DNA from: Gordius sp. MW1
Lineage: Eukaryota > Nematomorpha > Gordioida > Gordea > Gordiidae
Direction of reading: 5' to 3'
Assembly: GCA_964036665.1 (NCBI GenBank)
Contig: OZ038526.1
Location: 23,312,001-23,376,000, forward strand
Length of the DNA: 64,000 bases
A model generated the notes under the pieces. The model was not told where the DNA came from and did not search any database. It saw nothing but the letters and a program-made list of their open reading frames with translations. Every line of letters starts with the position of its first letter. Within the stretch, counting starts at the first letter, position 1. Below, piece by piece: positions 1-12,600 of the stretch. A program made the position numbers and the translations under genes.

Positions 1-602
1 TAAAGAAAAAAAGAGGGATTTTTAATAAATTAAATAAGTGTGAGGGAAAAATTTTAGATATTTAACGGTCTTAATTATGAGTGTTCGACTTTATTTATCC
101 TAAGCTATAATACTAATTAACTGCGATTTAAAATAAACTAGCATTTATGCTAAATTCCCATAAAAATTGATAAATTAAATGAATAATAATGTTCCATTTA
201 TGATAGTCTAAATCGGAATATTAATTTAGTTTGGATAAAATCAAAACAAATATATTATATTTAATTAATATATGAGCACTTACATTTATTCACACCACAT
301 TTTTTCTTTTCATTTTCGTGTCGTAAACCCATTGCAATCTAATACAAAATTTATTCAAAAGTTAGTAATTAACTTTAGGTTTTTAAAGTAAGATAAGAAT
401 AGCATTTTACTGGGTAATTAAATTTTTAAACATGATTATTATGCTAATTAACATAAAAAGATTGAACCTTATACGGTTTGGCCTCGTTTAAATTAGTCTA
501 AGTGATTAAATTTACTAAAATTAATAAATTTTTAAAGTTTTTAATGTAAATTTGGGCTAATTAAAAAGTGGAGACCTGCACATTATAGATCGGTTAAATA
601 AA
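1..602. other. AT-rich non-coding stretch
   Basis: No coding or repeat signal recognised. It lies on the 3' side of the minus-strand exons at 2211-3185, so it is probably intron or downstream sequence of that gene, whose remaining exons must lie to the left of the window or were missed. Confidence 0.5.
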
Positions 603-2203
603 AACTCGGGCCTTCGGCCCTCGTGGGAAGGGGGAGAAGGGAAGGGAAGAGGGGAAGGGAAGGGGGGACGACTCATCTGTACTTCGTATAAATGTATCAC
701 ATTTGCTATGCAATTTATGGGCGAGAAAGGTGGGAAGGGGCGAGAAAGGTGGGAAGGGGCGAGAATGCCTATAGGGGGGTATTAAAAGCCTAATGATTAA
801 TTAATTATTTATACAAATTTTCCATTTATAGGCAAAATGTAATATAGGCAAGGGTTAGGGTTAGATTTAGTGTTTGCATCTAGTTGCGTATTACATTAGT
901 TTTTATGGCCTTTAGTGATTATGGGTCTAACAAACATTATATTATAAAACGTCACAATGTTAAGAATTTGAGAATTGTTGGGAGAAATTTTTTTTATGAA
1001 TTTGAACAATTTTTAATTAAAAATATCAAAAATTTGGCCAATGGTAATTTTTTCTCTATTGATCAGTACCAACAGATACTCTATAAGTCAATGATAGCCA
1101 AAAAAACGGAAAAAAAATTTTGATGCTCACTTTGGCCAATGGTCATTTTTTTCCATTGTTCAGCAGCCAGCACACGGTAAAAGTAGATATAAATTCATAA
1201 GAGTAAAAAAACGAAAAAAAAATTTTCGAATCACATTTTGGCCAATGGTCATTTTTTTCCATTGGTCAGCAGCCAGGACACGGTAAAAATGGATTAGTCA
1301 AAAAAAAAACGAAAAAAAGTTTTCGAATCACATTTTGGCCAATGGTCATTTTATTCCATTGGTCAGCAGCCAGCGGACGGCCAAAAAGTCATAATAGCAA
1401 TGTTAGGAACAGGAACAATCATAATAGTCAAAAAAAAACGAAAAAAATAATTTTGATTCACATTTTGGCCAATGGTCATTTTTCCATCGTTCAGGAGCCA
1501 GCGGACGGCCAAAAAGTTTATTATCATAATAGTAACAAGAACAATCATAAGAGTCAAAAAAACTCCGGGATTATAACCCAAAAACTAGTTAAATTGCATA
1601 GCAATTAAAAGTAAACAACTTTTATTTATGTTTATTATATAATAAAATGAAACAATAATAGAACAAGCGGACGGCCAAAAAGTCATAATATCAATGGTAG
1701 TAACAGGAAAAATATATTAATTTAATTTAAAAAATAAAAAAAAAATTTGCCCTCTCCGGGAATCGAACCAGCAATTCAGAACGTTCGCCGGGGTTCGAAC
1801 CCACATTAATAGAGGCATAGGCTTTTGTAGGGGTACAGGGACCCATATCAGTAGAGGCATAGGGTAGTGGAGGGCATAGGGTAATTATAGCAATTAATAT
1901 CAATGTTACCCAATTAAAAACGAATAGATATACTTATGCATTAATTTAACGTAGCAATTAAAACCCGACCCCGCCCGAAAGCGAGGGAGATAGAGATGAG
2001 GGGTGGGGCACCTCTTATGCATTAATTTAAAAAATAACACAGCGAGGGAGATAGAGATGAGGGGTGGGGCACCTCTTTCTCATGCATTAATTTAAAAAAT
2101 CGATAACCTAATATACCCAATGCAAATAGATAGGGAGGGTAACGGACAACGGACGGACAACGGACAACCAAAAACGAGCCCATAAATTGCATAGCAATTA
2201 ATA
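603..2203 (+). repeat. Composite tandem-module element, copy 1
   Basis: Modular repeat shared with 12617-15444 and 30032-31919. In order: a hairpin-forming head (GGGCC-TTC-GGCCC, about 608-630) followed by G/A-rich sequence; an inverted-terminal-like motif TTTGCTATGCAATTTATGGG (about 703-722); two telomere-like TTAGGG units (about 847-860); a tandem array of 110-140 bp modules, each starting TTTTGGCCAATGGTCATTTT and containing CAGCAGCCAGCGGACGGCCA (about 1030-1690); a tRNA-like segment; two copies of a module with GAGATGAGGGGTGGGGCACC (1985-2080); a GGAC-rich run; and the end CCCATAAATTGCATAGCAAT. The outer motifs are inverted relative to one another. No protein domain was found, so the element is probably non-autonomous. 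Class is uncertain: a TIR element or a Helentron-like element with internal tandem repeats are both possible. Confidence 0.8.
1750..1806 (-). other. tRNA-like 3' half inside composite element
   Basis: On the minus strand the segment contains GGTTCGATTCCCGG, a full match to a tRNA B box and T-arm, and a second GGTTCGAACCCC motif. There is no matching 5' acceptor or A box, so it is not a functional tRNA. It sits just after a conserved TTAATTTAATTTAAAAAA tract, the same place where copy 2 carries another tRNA-like segment. Confidence 0.5.
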
Positions 2204-2210
2204 AACTTAC

Positions 2211-3185
2211 TCGTAGGTAATTCCTAGGGAAATTGGCGATGTCTCTAAGCAAAGGTTGGATATTATAAAATTTTGTTTTGTATTTGCTTCTATTTAGCCT
2301 CTTTTGTTTAAAAAGCTTAGTCGCTTTAAAATATCGACGGATCTGGGGGTTTGATCGTATATTATATTTTTTGTCCAAGTATAACATGTATTCGTAATAA
2401 TCTATTGGATCATTGTGTGAATTATTTGTTATATCTTGAAATGATAAACCGCTAGCTTGTGGAGTGTTCAGTTTCTGCTTTTCCCGTTTTAATCGAAGTT
2501 CATTTTGAGAATTTTCATCTTTAATATGTACATGTTTAATCTGGCTTGCCCTTGTTTTATCATCCGTCACATGAGATAATGAAAATAAAACTTTTCGATA
2601 ATCTGTGTTTCTAATGTTCGTCTTTTTCATTTTATCTTCCGGTTTTAATATCCACAAATCACTGTCGTGATTGAATTTTAAAAATACTTTCTAAAACAAT
2701 TATGTTAATTAATCATTAATTTATTTGGTAAAAATGAATAATCAAAAAGTAGCTTATTACCAGATGATTTATTAAATCATCTCCTTCATTGTCCACTGGC
2801 CCTGAACATATATTGCCAATAACAGACAATGGTTTATAGTCCGACGCATTATTCTCATTGTTGAAAACCGTGTTTGCTCCCATATCCAAAACTCCAGAAT
2901 AAAAACAGTTAAGTTCGTGATTGGATATATTATCGGAATCATGTAAATGCCCATCATCATTGGTGTACATAAGTTTAAGTGTAGGAGATAGAAAACTAAC
3001 ATCCCGCCTAAGCTGTAACAATCCAATCTTTTGCTCAATATCACTATTGTTAAAAGTTGAAGACACATTTCTATTTAAATTCAAATGTATGTTATCCAAT
3101 ATAGTTATTTCATATGTCAAATAATTAGGAAGACTGCCCTCAATTGTTGCATGATCTTCAACAAGTTCTAACCAGGCATATTGAT
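2211..3185 (-). CDS. Two exons of an unrecognised protein-coding gene
   Basis: Two adjacent open segments read leftwards as one spliced frame. The upstream exon is 3185-2761 (acceptor after GAAACAG, donor GTAATA, phase 0). The next is 2690-2211 (acceptor after TTGTTTTAG, donor GTAAGT, phase 0). The intron between them is 70 bp. The joined part is about 300 residues, hydrophilic, without signal peptide or membrane segment; it contains a charged stretch (RLKREKQKLN) and a Tyr-rich stretch (DYYEYMLYLDKKYN). I do not recognise the family. The open frame runs past the donor into repeat DNA, but that extension is read-through and should not be counted as protein. Upstream exons with the start codon, and the downstream exons, were not found. 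Codon use and matching phases at both junctions make a real gene likely; an old captured gene fragment is the alternative. Confidence 0.6.
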
Positions 3186-6100
3186 CTGTTTCAATATAAA
3201 TATATTTAAAATAAAAATTATATTTTTAGCAGTTATACCATTATGGAGCTTTTCAGCCGTGTTTTGCTTCGATAACGCTTGCTAGATTCAATAAATAATA
3301 AAATAATAATTCAAATATTATAACTATTAAAATAACACTATTAAAATTTTTTAAATCTATTTGTAACAAATGATAAATTTTGTCTAACATGTTTTAAAAA
3401 ATGCAAATATTAAATTCTTGTCATAATTTCATATTCAAGTTAATAGTCTATACCTTCTCGGAATCACGAGCTAATGCGTGTAATATTATACAAATCTTCA
3501 AAAATAGAGAAAAAATCAACATAATGATTAATACTTATAAATTGCATAGGCTTTTAGCTTATGTATTTTAATGTTTATTGCAATTAGTAGGTAATAAACA
3601 GTACCGAAAACGGTGGATAAGGCATGCCTCTAAGCGTATACTTCAAAATTTAAGATTATATTTCACATTAAATTATATATTGTCTTATACACATAAAAGC
3701 GTCTATTCAAGATAGTACAACCCCATTATAAAAAAATAAAGTTGTCATAGCTCCTCAAAAAAAGTAACTGGACTCAGTTTATCGTTCCATGTCTTTAAAA
3801 GGAATTAATTATGTTCGAAGTTTTACTTTCCTAGAGTTCAAGTTCCAGCTTCTTTAAAGATATTGTTTCAAAAACTTAAGTATTAATAAAAGGCAATTAT
3901 AAAGATAGTTAATTACGAAATATAAAAAAAAAATTAAATAACGATAATCTTGAATTGTATTTAAGCTATTGCGAATAAAGTTAATAGGAACAACTATGAT
4001 TTATATTTTATTTTTATTAATAAGTAGATCGAAAATAGTGATTTTAAATAATAAATTTATTTGCCATTGGATATTCCACAAAATTTTATGAATTTTTTTT
4101 CATTCTCCATTCTCATCCATCCTCACTCACTTAAAGGTTAAATGAAGGATAGCGTACTTGTCATAAAGCCTAGGTAGCTCGTTTAATTCTTTGTTTATTA
4201 AAACTCAATTTGACCCAAAATTTAAGGTGCAAAATTATTGCGATTTTACATTTAAATTATCTGAATTTTAACTTTTAATTTGAGTTCTTAAAATTTATAT
4301 TTTTATTACATGTTTTATTTTCTGCCATTAACATGTAAATAGATGAATTTAAATCATTTTTTATTTAAACTATATTTTATCTGCCTAAATCTAATTTAAT
4401 AATATCTTATAATGATATAAGGGGCATTATTTATTTAAAAATATTGATATAGGGTATAATATCAAACTATGTAGAAACGGCATCGATTTTTGACCTGTGG
4501 TAAGTTATATAACTTTTTTTTATATTTATATATTATTATTTAACATTTTATTAATCCTACTCTTAATGTTAGTCATTTGGCTATAATTTTCGACAAAGAA
4601 AGTTGCTTATATTTTATGCGATTTTTATTTATTCCAAATAATAAATGGTGCGGGATCGTCCTATCTATTTATCTTCATAGCTTAGAATAATTTTAAAGGG
4701 CCTATAAGTATTTATTATAGTTATTATTAAAATGTATTACAAAGATATTAAAAATTAGCAAAATAGCCTACAAACTTGCCATTAATAAGTGAATAAAATA
4801 AGTTATTTATAAATATTTTAATAAAAATTTATGCATTTCCAAAAAAAATTAATTAAATAGATTTATTTATTAACCAAATCTTATAATTTTTTTGTACAGT
4901 TAAAACATGTGACAGTCATGTTTAGTAGATAGAAGGTATGAGAATTTTTTAATATGGAAAAGTACATAAGAAAATGCTATCAGGTCAAAATTTAAAGTTA
5001 GTAAAACAATCTAAAACCATACTATATTAATCATTATTTTATTCATAAGTTGTCTTAGGAAAAATCATCTAAACTTTAATCCAATTTTCATGACTAGCCT
5101 TTTTGTTGAGCTATCAAAAATTTAGATATCTACCCTTAGTAGCTTTCTTCACCTTTTAAATATATCATATTGGTAAAATCAACGAAGTTTATAATACATA
5201 AATTTTATTTCATATTATATCTATTATTAATTCTTTTAATAATGCTTGGGATTTAAAATATACAATACGAAAAACATATTTTCACCTTCAATAAAATAAA
5301 AAAATTTGTTTAAAAAAGTTCTGACTCATCTGGGTGTATCCTTGTATCCATATTTCGCATTTAAAAAACTTTAACAAAACTAGTGTTCAACAACTCTACG
5401 AGCAACGCTTTCAAATCCATTTTAAATTATAGTTTTATAAATAATTCATTTGATTTGGATTTTTAAGTAACTCTTATTAAGATATTAGGGATTGGGTAGG
5501 ATTTTGTTTTAGATAAAATTAACTTTAGTTAAATTTATTTGAAATTTTGTAACCCATGCCGCCGAATGTCAAATCGTGTCACTATTTTTTCTCTAAAGGT
5601 CATGGTGCTAGATCTTATTGTTTTGACATTATTTTAAGTGAGAAATTCATTTGCTTTAAGTGTCTGATGGGGTAAAGGTATAAAACTTCAAGCACTTTGG
5701 GGTCATGGATTGCCACATTACTGTAGGACTCTAAATATATTTTTATCAAAAAAAGTATGAAAATCTCTAACCCTTAAACCTTATTGGCATTATAAATTTG
5801 ATCCATAATAAATTACTCATTTTTCGTATATCACATATATTATTCGGTGTAATTTTTACAGCGCATGAGTCCTATTTAATTACCTAGCCACACAATTAAA
5901 TGGATAATAACCTTTATACTATGCCATCTTGTATCAAAAGTACAACAGTATTATGTTTTTTATGTTTAATTTTCTCCATTATCACAACTTGAATTTTTGG
6001 AAATTGCTAAAGTATTATCTAAGACATGTCATTGAAAGGGGTGATTAAAAAAAAAGAAGAATTTAATAAATTTTTGAGAGGTGTTGAGGTCATCTGACAA

Positions 6101-6663
6101 CATTAAATTTCCTTGATAATAGAAATTGTTTGTTTAAAAAATGGTAATTTCCTGTCATTCATTATCTATGTCATCCTTAGGGGGCCATGTATTATTTTTA
6201 ATCAAGTGAGGAGGTGGAATAACAACAGCGATATGTAAAAAGCGGCTAAATTGAGTCTATTTAAAATTTAGTGTAAACAAAGTTAATAAAAAGGATTTGT
6301 AAAAGTAAAAAATTTAGGGGTAATATTTGATTTTCGTACAATTAAAACAAAACAAAAAACGACGATAATTGCAACTATATGGTGTTGCAAAACACAACAA
6401 TAACAAGTCATCTTTAAAAATACAAATTTACACACCAACTTATTCCCTTAAAAGGGCATCCTTGTGATTGATTTTTTGAGCCGTAATTATATCACGAACA
6501 CCGAGGCTACGTTTTTAAGCCACTTTAAAACTGAGACCTTTGAAAGGCAAAATTACATAGTACGACGGTCCCAAGTCCGCGTGCAAAATGTGGAGGGTTG
6601 GCGTCAGGTTGGAAACCGGCTATTAAAACCAACTCCAAAATCATGATAGTTTCAAACAAAATT
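3186..6663. other. AT-rich region, no recognisable feature
   Basis: Long A/T-rich sequence with frequent stops in all frames. A 60-codon open stretch at 6464-6646 has no recognisable motif. Part may be 5' intron of the gene at 2211-3185. Confidence 0.5.
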
Positions 6664-6664
6664 T

Positions 6665-8566
6665 TAGAACATAAAGCTAGGGCGTCCTACACAAACGACG
6701 CACACGATTCGAGTTCTAGGACATACCAAAGAAGGCAAAGCTATGAATAGGGAACTATGGTGGTGGGATCAATCAGTGAGGGATTTCATCGAAAGAAAAA
6801 AAAATGTATATAGACAGTGGTAGAATCCATAAAGTCGAAGGATTATCTAATGCTTAGGGAGGCAAAAAAAGCCTCGAAAAAGGCCGTTGCAATAGCGTAC
6901 ACCGAGATGGCAAGCAAACTGGAGCATAAAGGGGCGATAGGCTTATGTACAAATTTGTCAAGATAAAGGAAAAGAAAAGTCGCGATGTCGGAGTCCTTAG
7001 AATAGTCAAAAACGAGAAGGGTGAAACCTTATTAAGCCGAAGGAAGTGGTGGAAAGGATATTTTAAGAAACTTATGAATATTGCAAATGACAAAGATTTC
7101 CTTCCCGATATTGAGCCTAACAAATTATGGTTTAACTCTTTCAGAAGGATGAAGATAGGACGCAACCGATGGAAAGCATTGCTCGGATTCTATGAAGAAG
7201 GAGTCAAGAACCATGACAAACCTCTTTAGAAAGACATTGGTTGAAGAGCAAATTTCTAATCAAAGGAGAGCAAGCACGATTATACCCTTATTTAAAGGCA
7301 AAGGAGACCCTCAGGACTGTCGCAATTACAGAGGTATCAAGCTAACTTGCCACTCCTTGGAGCATATGGAAAGGATCTTCATGGCTAAAAAACGAGGTGG
7401 AAATATTGGCTAACCATTTCGGATTCGAGGCCGACAAATCCACAATCTACCCAATTTTCGCATAAATGATGGATTTAGAAAAAAGAGAAGAGACCTACAT
7501 AGGGTCTTTATCGACTTGAAGATAGCTTATGACATAGTCTCTCGCGATATATATGTGGTGCTTGAGAAAATAAAATTTCCTTACGCATATATACAGGTTA
7601 AAAAACATAGCAATTAAAAATATAATTTTAAAGTAATTCTTGCAATTGGACGACAGTTGGAGACTTTAAATCTGTCGGTTTTAAATTGGATTACACCAAG
7701 GATCTGCTTTAAGTCTCTTTTTATTAATTTTTAATATAATTATGGACACAATAAAGAAAGACATTCAAATGCCATCGCCATGGTGTATGCTATATGCTGA
7801 TGATATAGTAATATGCGAAGAAACAAATAAGAAAGAATTCGATGAAGCTGAAAAGTGGTCAAAGCGCATAGCTAAATATGGTTTAAAGGTCAACGACCGA
7901 AAAGGCTATACATGGAAATGAACGTTACAGGCAGCACATCGCTGAATGACCATCTAAAGTACCCAAAAGTAGACAGGTTTTTATATCTCGGCTCAATGCT
8001 ACCTCAAGAGTGAAATTGCGCAACAGAAGTCAATACCCTAATCCAAAAAGGATGGCTTAACTGGTGAAGTATATTTGGGTAGTGTGCGACAAGAAAATGC
8101 CAATATGGTGAAGAGCAAAGCTTTCAAATCCATAATAAGACCGGTGGTACTGTATAAAGTGAAACATGGGCATTAAACGCCACTGAAGAAAAGCTATTAC
8201 AAGCCACAGAGATGAATAGGGTACGATGGAGCTTGGGGTATATATACTAAGCACAACCATAGGACGAATGACTTTCTCATGACAAAAATGAATATTCAAC
8301 CTTTGGCGAACATGATTAACGAAAAACGGCTAAGTGGTATGGGCATATATGAAGAAGGAAACAAGTGATGTAAATTGAAAATACTAGACATGGAGGTACC
8401 GGAGATGAGACGAATAGGTTAACCTCGTGTCAAGTAAAAAGCGCAAGTCGATAAAGTTATGAAAACTAACAAGATTATTCAAGACGTGCACTTACCCGAT
8501 CAAGATTAAAAAAATTCACAAAACTAACTCTACGATTGTGGACCAAATACTTGAAGAAGAAAAGTG
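6665..8566 (+). pseudogene. Decayed RTE-like LINE (non-LTR retrotransposon)
   Basis: Degenerate copy of the element at 55569-57990, aligning over most of its length. Recognisable pieces: a linker with WWDQSVRDFIERKK (about 6760-6800), a reverse-transcriptase piece with IPLFKGKGDPQDCRNYRGIK (about 7285-7345), the catalytic YADD motif (about 7794-7806) and a C-terminal part similar to GYTKLDHMTNDFL. Frameshifts and stops break it throughout. It ends in a GAAGAAGAA tail (about 8552-8563), as expected for RTE-type elements, which end in short repeats rather than poly(A). The endonuclease part is absent, consistent with 5' truncation. Confidence 0.85.
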
Positions 8567-8602
8567 TAAAGAAATTTTTTATTTAAATAAAACTGTATGA
8601 AT

Positions 8603-8742
8603 CATGGGTGTAGCTAGGGGGGGGGGCGGCCGCCCCCCACTAAAAGGCAAAAAAAAATTCATTGCGAAAACCCTTAAAAATTAAAAAAATTTGCCCCTCC
8701 ATAATTGAACTTTTAAAACCTCGGACCCCCATAGCTACGCCT
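8603..8742. mobile_element. MITE-like element, GGCGTAGCCAGG family
   Basis: Begins CATGGGTGTAGCTAGG and ends in a diverged inverted copy (CATAGCTACGCC). The interior has a G run, an A/T-rich centre and a C run. It belongs to the subfamily whose centre resembles TGCAAAAACCTTAAAAATT. Confidence 0.7.
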
Positions 8743-9696
8743 TTAGGCTGCTCTCTCGATTTTTTAAATCGAAAATGGTTTAAATAGCTTAAATAAATAA
8801 ACTACATAATTATTATGAAGGGTTGTAATAAACTTAGTAGATCTTATTAAAACTTTTATTAGTTTAGGTAAAAGTTAATTTTTTATCTTTTTAATAATTC
8901 TTTATGTTCGTCTCAGGTGGGATCACTAAATTTTTCCATTATAACAGAAACATGCTAATCAGTTATTGTCAAGACTCAAGTGGAAAGAGAGTTTTAGCTA
9001 AAGCCATGGATAGCTAAAATATTATCAAAATAGTTGCCACTTTATATTCATTTAGGTCTTTTTTTGTCTGAAATGATCTTTATTATACACATCCCTTGTT
9101 CTATTCGAACATTTTTATAATACCTAAGCCCTACTAAACGTTTTTTTTATCCCGAGAAAAGTTTTTATGCATCTTTGTGCCGATTAAATATACAAAAAGG
9201 ATATTTAAACACTCTGAAAAATGGGTTGTTTTTCTAGTGTATAAATAATGGTAGCATCTAGACTAAATTTTGCACTCCGTTACTAAACGTAAAATATCAT
9301 AAACTCAAAAAATCTAAATTTTATTAGTGTTTTTATAGCTAAGTACAATAATATCAGTGCGACATTAAAACTATATGATGATTATCATTAAAAAGCCAAA
9401 TGGCACAGCAGTTTACATAGAAGAGACGTCACGAATTGAAAAAGTTTACAATGATATACATAGCTTAAAACTAAATTAATAAATTATTTCAACAAATTTT
9501 AAAATGTTTGTTACATTATATGTTAACATTTAATACAATATTTGCATGATGATGAATAAATATAGGCAGGTTAAATTGCATATGTGATATTAAATGACAA
9601 TTTGGTAATAATTAAAGCAACTAATGACTAAGAATAAATTCAAAAACTTTGATAGTAAAGTTTTTAAGCTTATATCATAATTGGCTGAAAAGATCT
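8743..9696. other. Non-coding sequence 3' of the aquaporin gene
   Basis: AT-rich, no coding or repeat signal seen. It should include the 3' UTR of the minus-strand aquaporin gene; no polyadenylation signal could be assigned with confidence. Confidence 0.4.
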
Positions 9697-12600
9697 TTAA
9701 ACTTCCTTTGTCCTGAAGATGAATCTGAATACAATACATAATATAAGAATTCATCCAAATTATAGGAATATAAGTATAATGGCTAAACTAACCTATAGAG
9801 TAAGGCAGTAACAATGGCTCCAATGAAAGTTCCCAGGTAAAAAGGATATTGCCCATACCAGTTGTGGCGACCCGCTATTGCAAACAAAACTGCTGGTCCA
9901 AAAGTTCTAGCCGGGTTGAGTGATGCTCCCGAAATATTGCCTCTAAATAATTTTTTGAAATTTTAAATGAAATTATATCAATAAATGATTGTTCAAATTA
10001 AAATACCCAGCATAAACACAGGCAGTGATGGAAAGTCCAATATACAGGGCAGTGACCGGATTTCTACCACCGTGATCAAGGGCCAGCATCAAGACGGTAA
10101 ATACCAATAATGAGGTAAAGAAGGCCTCACACAAAAAGGCTCCACCCGGTGTAATCCCTCCTGGATTGGCATTGTAAATAGTCATTCCTCCCATCATTTT
10201 TCTGTAATTATCCATTCCTACGGCCCCCTTAATTAACAAATTTTTACATTTAAATATATTTTAATAATGTGCTTATTAAATGTTTAAATGTAAAATGTAT
10301 TTCAATGTGATACCAAAAATATCGAGGCTCCTAGAATTGAACCCAACATTTGGCATAGAATGTATAATGCTCCTTTCACCAAACTAATCCCACCGGCTAT
10401 CATTAAAGCTAATGTTACTGCTGGATTAATATGACCTCCACTAAAAAGATAACAATTATGTTATTTACAGTCATTCATTACTATTAAAATAGAATTAAAA
10501 TATTTAAAACAAAGCATTAATATTATTGTATATCAGTGTTAGTTTGTATACTAGACAGACAGAGCAATCAATTCGCCTTTTATAAGTGATTAAGAGTATC
10601 TTTTAATGATTCGTTAGTTAAATTAAAAAAATGGTTAGGTGAGAGTTTTTTTAAACAATGGTATATAAGGTTTATACGATTAGTGAATAAAACCTCTTTA
10701 AGACAATCATACAAGTTTTAAAATCGTTTACCGACTCGTGGCCACTTTTGGAGGACCACTTCGATGATTTTATTATAGGTTTTTTTTAAATATTTGACGC
10801 GTTTCGTTTCATATGTTTTGAGCAATGTGCGTCTATTTGCATAAGCGTAGCCAAGATTTTAATTAGAGGGGGGCAATAATGATTTAGGGAGGGGCAAAAT
10901 GATTATTTTTTGAAATTTTAGCCATAATTTTAATAAATTTTAAAGTTTTTTGGATTTAGAGGAAGGCAGCCGCCCCTCCCTGCCCCCCCCCCTGGCTACG
11001 CCCATGTCTATTTGTCATATTTCCGATTCTGTGATTTACAAAATCATAAGAAAGATACTTCAACACTAACATTGATAACCATTAATTGCCTATATATGGC
11101 GCAGTTTAAGTAATAAGTAAAGTGTGGATAGAAGTATAAGAAAATTTTGATGGATTAAAAGTTATATTAAACGAGGGTCAATATAGGACACTGTACAGAA
11201 CCGGATAAGGCAATTTCAAGCGACTTTTTATCCTTGATCTTTGTTTAGTCTATGATCTTTGTACAAGGTTAGAGGTATTGCTCGCATGGGCGTAGCCAGG
11301 TTTTGGATTAGGGGGGGGGCGAAACATTCAAAAGTTCAATTAAGGGGAAGGGGGGGCAAAACATATTTTTTTTTTAATTTTAAGGGTTTTTGCATTGAAA
11401 ATTTTTTTCCCCAATTTGAAGGGAGGGGGGGGCGGCCCCCCCCCCTGTCTACGCCCCTGATTGCTCGTGTTTTGAAAAGATATAATTATTTCCTTGTTCA
11501 GTCTTGTCCCAAACAAAAGGAAAAATCCCTGCCTGACTGGTTCACAAATTAATTAACTATTCAGGGCTACCTAGTATATCTGAAATTCTCTAAGTTTCTT
11601 CTATTAAAAGGGATAAATTAAGCGAATAAAAATAGACATAAAGTCCAACTTCAAATAATTGCTGCATATTGCAGCTGTACACAATTTTTGGAAGATTATT
11701 TAAAATAATAATCATACTTGAATAACTCCTAACAATAATTACAGGATTTAAATCTCAGCGACTAATTTATTTATTCTTATAAATATCCTTGCAATAGCGA
11801 CCTCCATGACATTAGATCTCGAATAAATCATCCCGGTTTTCGTAACTTTATCTATTAGCACAACAGCTGGCTGAGAGATAAAAAACCTAGTTTCGGACCT
11901 TGGCTTTTAGTTAGAATTAAGGAAAGCAATCACCGCATATTGTAGGTCAGGTCAATGTCGGCCGATATAGTGTTGCCTATGCATGCATTGGAGTTAGAGG
12001 GGGGCAATCATGATTTAGGGGGGGGGGCGGTAAAATGATCTTTTTTTTTGAAATTTAGCCATAGTTTTATTAGGTAGGAAAAATTTGAAAACAAACCCAC
12101 GACTGTAGGACTAAATACATGAGAAATTTATTAATTGCTATGCAATTTATCATATTTAAAGATGAATATAATATTATTGTCCAATTATTTCCATTTAACT
12201 CACACATTAATATGTTTGGATTCACATACTCCTGCCCTGTCATGAGTTCTCCGGAACAGTCATGAGTTCTCCGGAGCAGTCATGAGTTCTCCGGAGTAAT
12301 TGTCGTCACTGTTCCGTTTAACTATTATATCCTAGCTTCCCCATCTTAAGAACTATTGTCGGTCCTGTCCTGACTATTATGTGTTTTAATTATAGGGTTT
12401 CATTTATCTATAATTATATTACAACAAAAATAAATTGCATAGCAATTAATATGGTAGTATCAAATGGTCCAAGAGTTTTTTAAATATAAAATCACTGAAT
12501 CTAGGCCAGACCATCGGTAAAGTTTATTTAGGTATACCAAGGCGAAGTCAAACAAGCATGGAGTTTTTAGTGTTCTGATTCTGATAAGTATATATATAAA

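Noticed and set aside
847..860. TTAGGG-type repeats suggesting a telomere (also near 30277)
   Set aside because: Only two units, in the same place of two composite elements, so it is part of the repeat rather than a chromosome end.
6464..6646. 60-codon open frame just before the decayed LINE
   Set aside because: No similarity seen to the endonuclease or reverse transcriptase of the related LINE copy, and no splice or start context.
11259..11552. 97-codon frame over a G-rich region
   Set aside because: Gly/Arg-rich translation of a MITE-like element with G runs.
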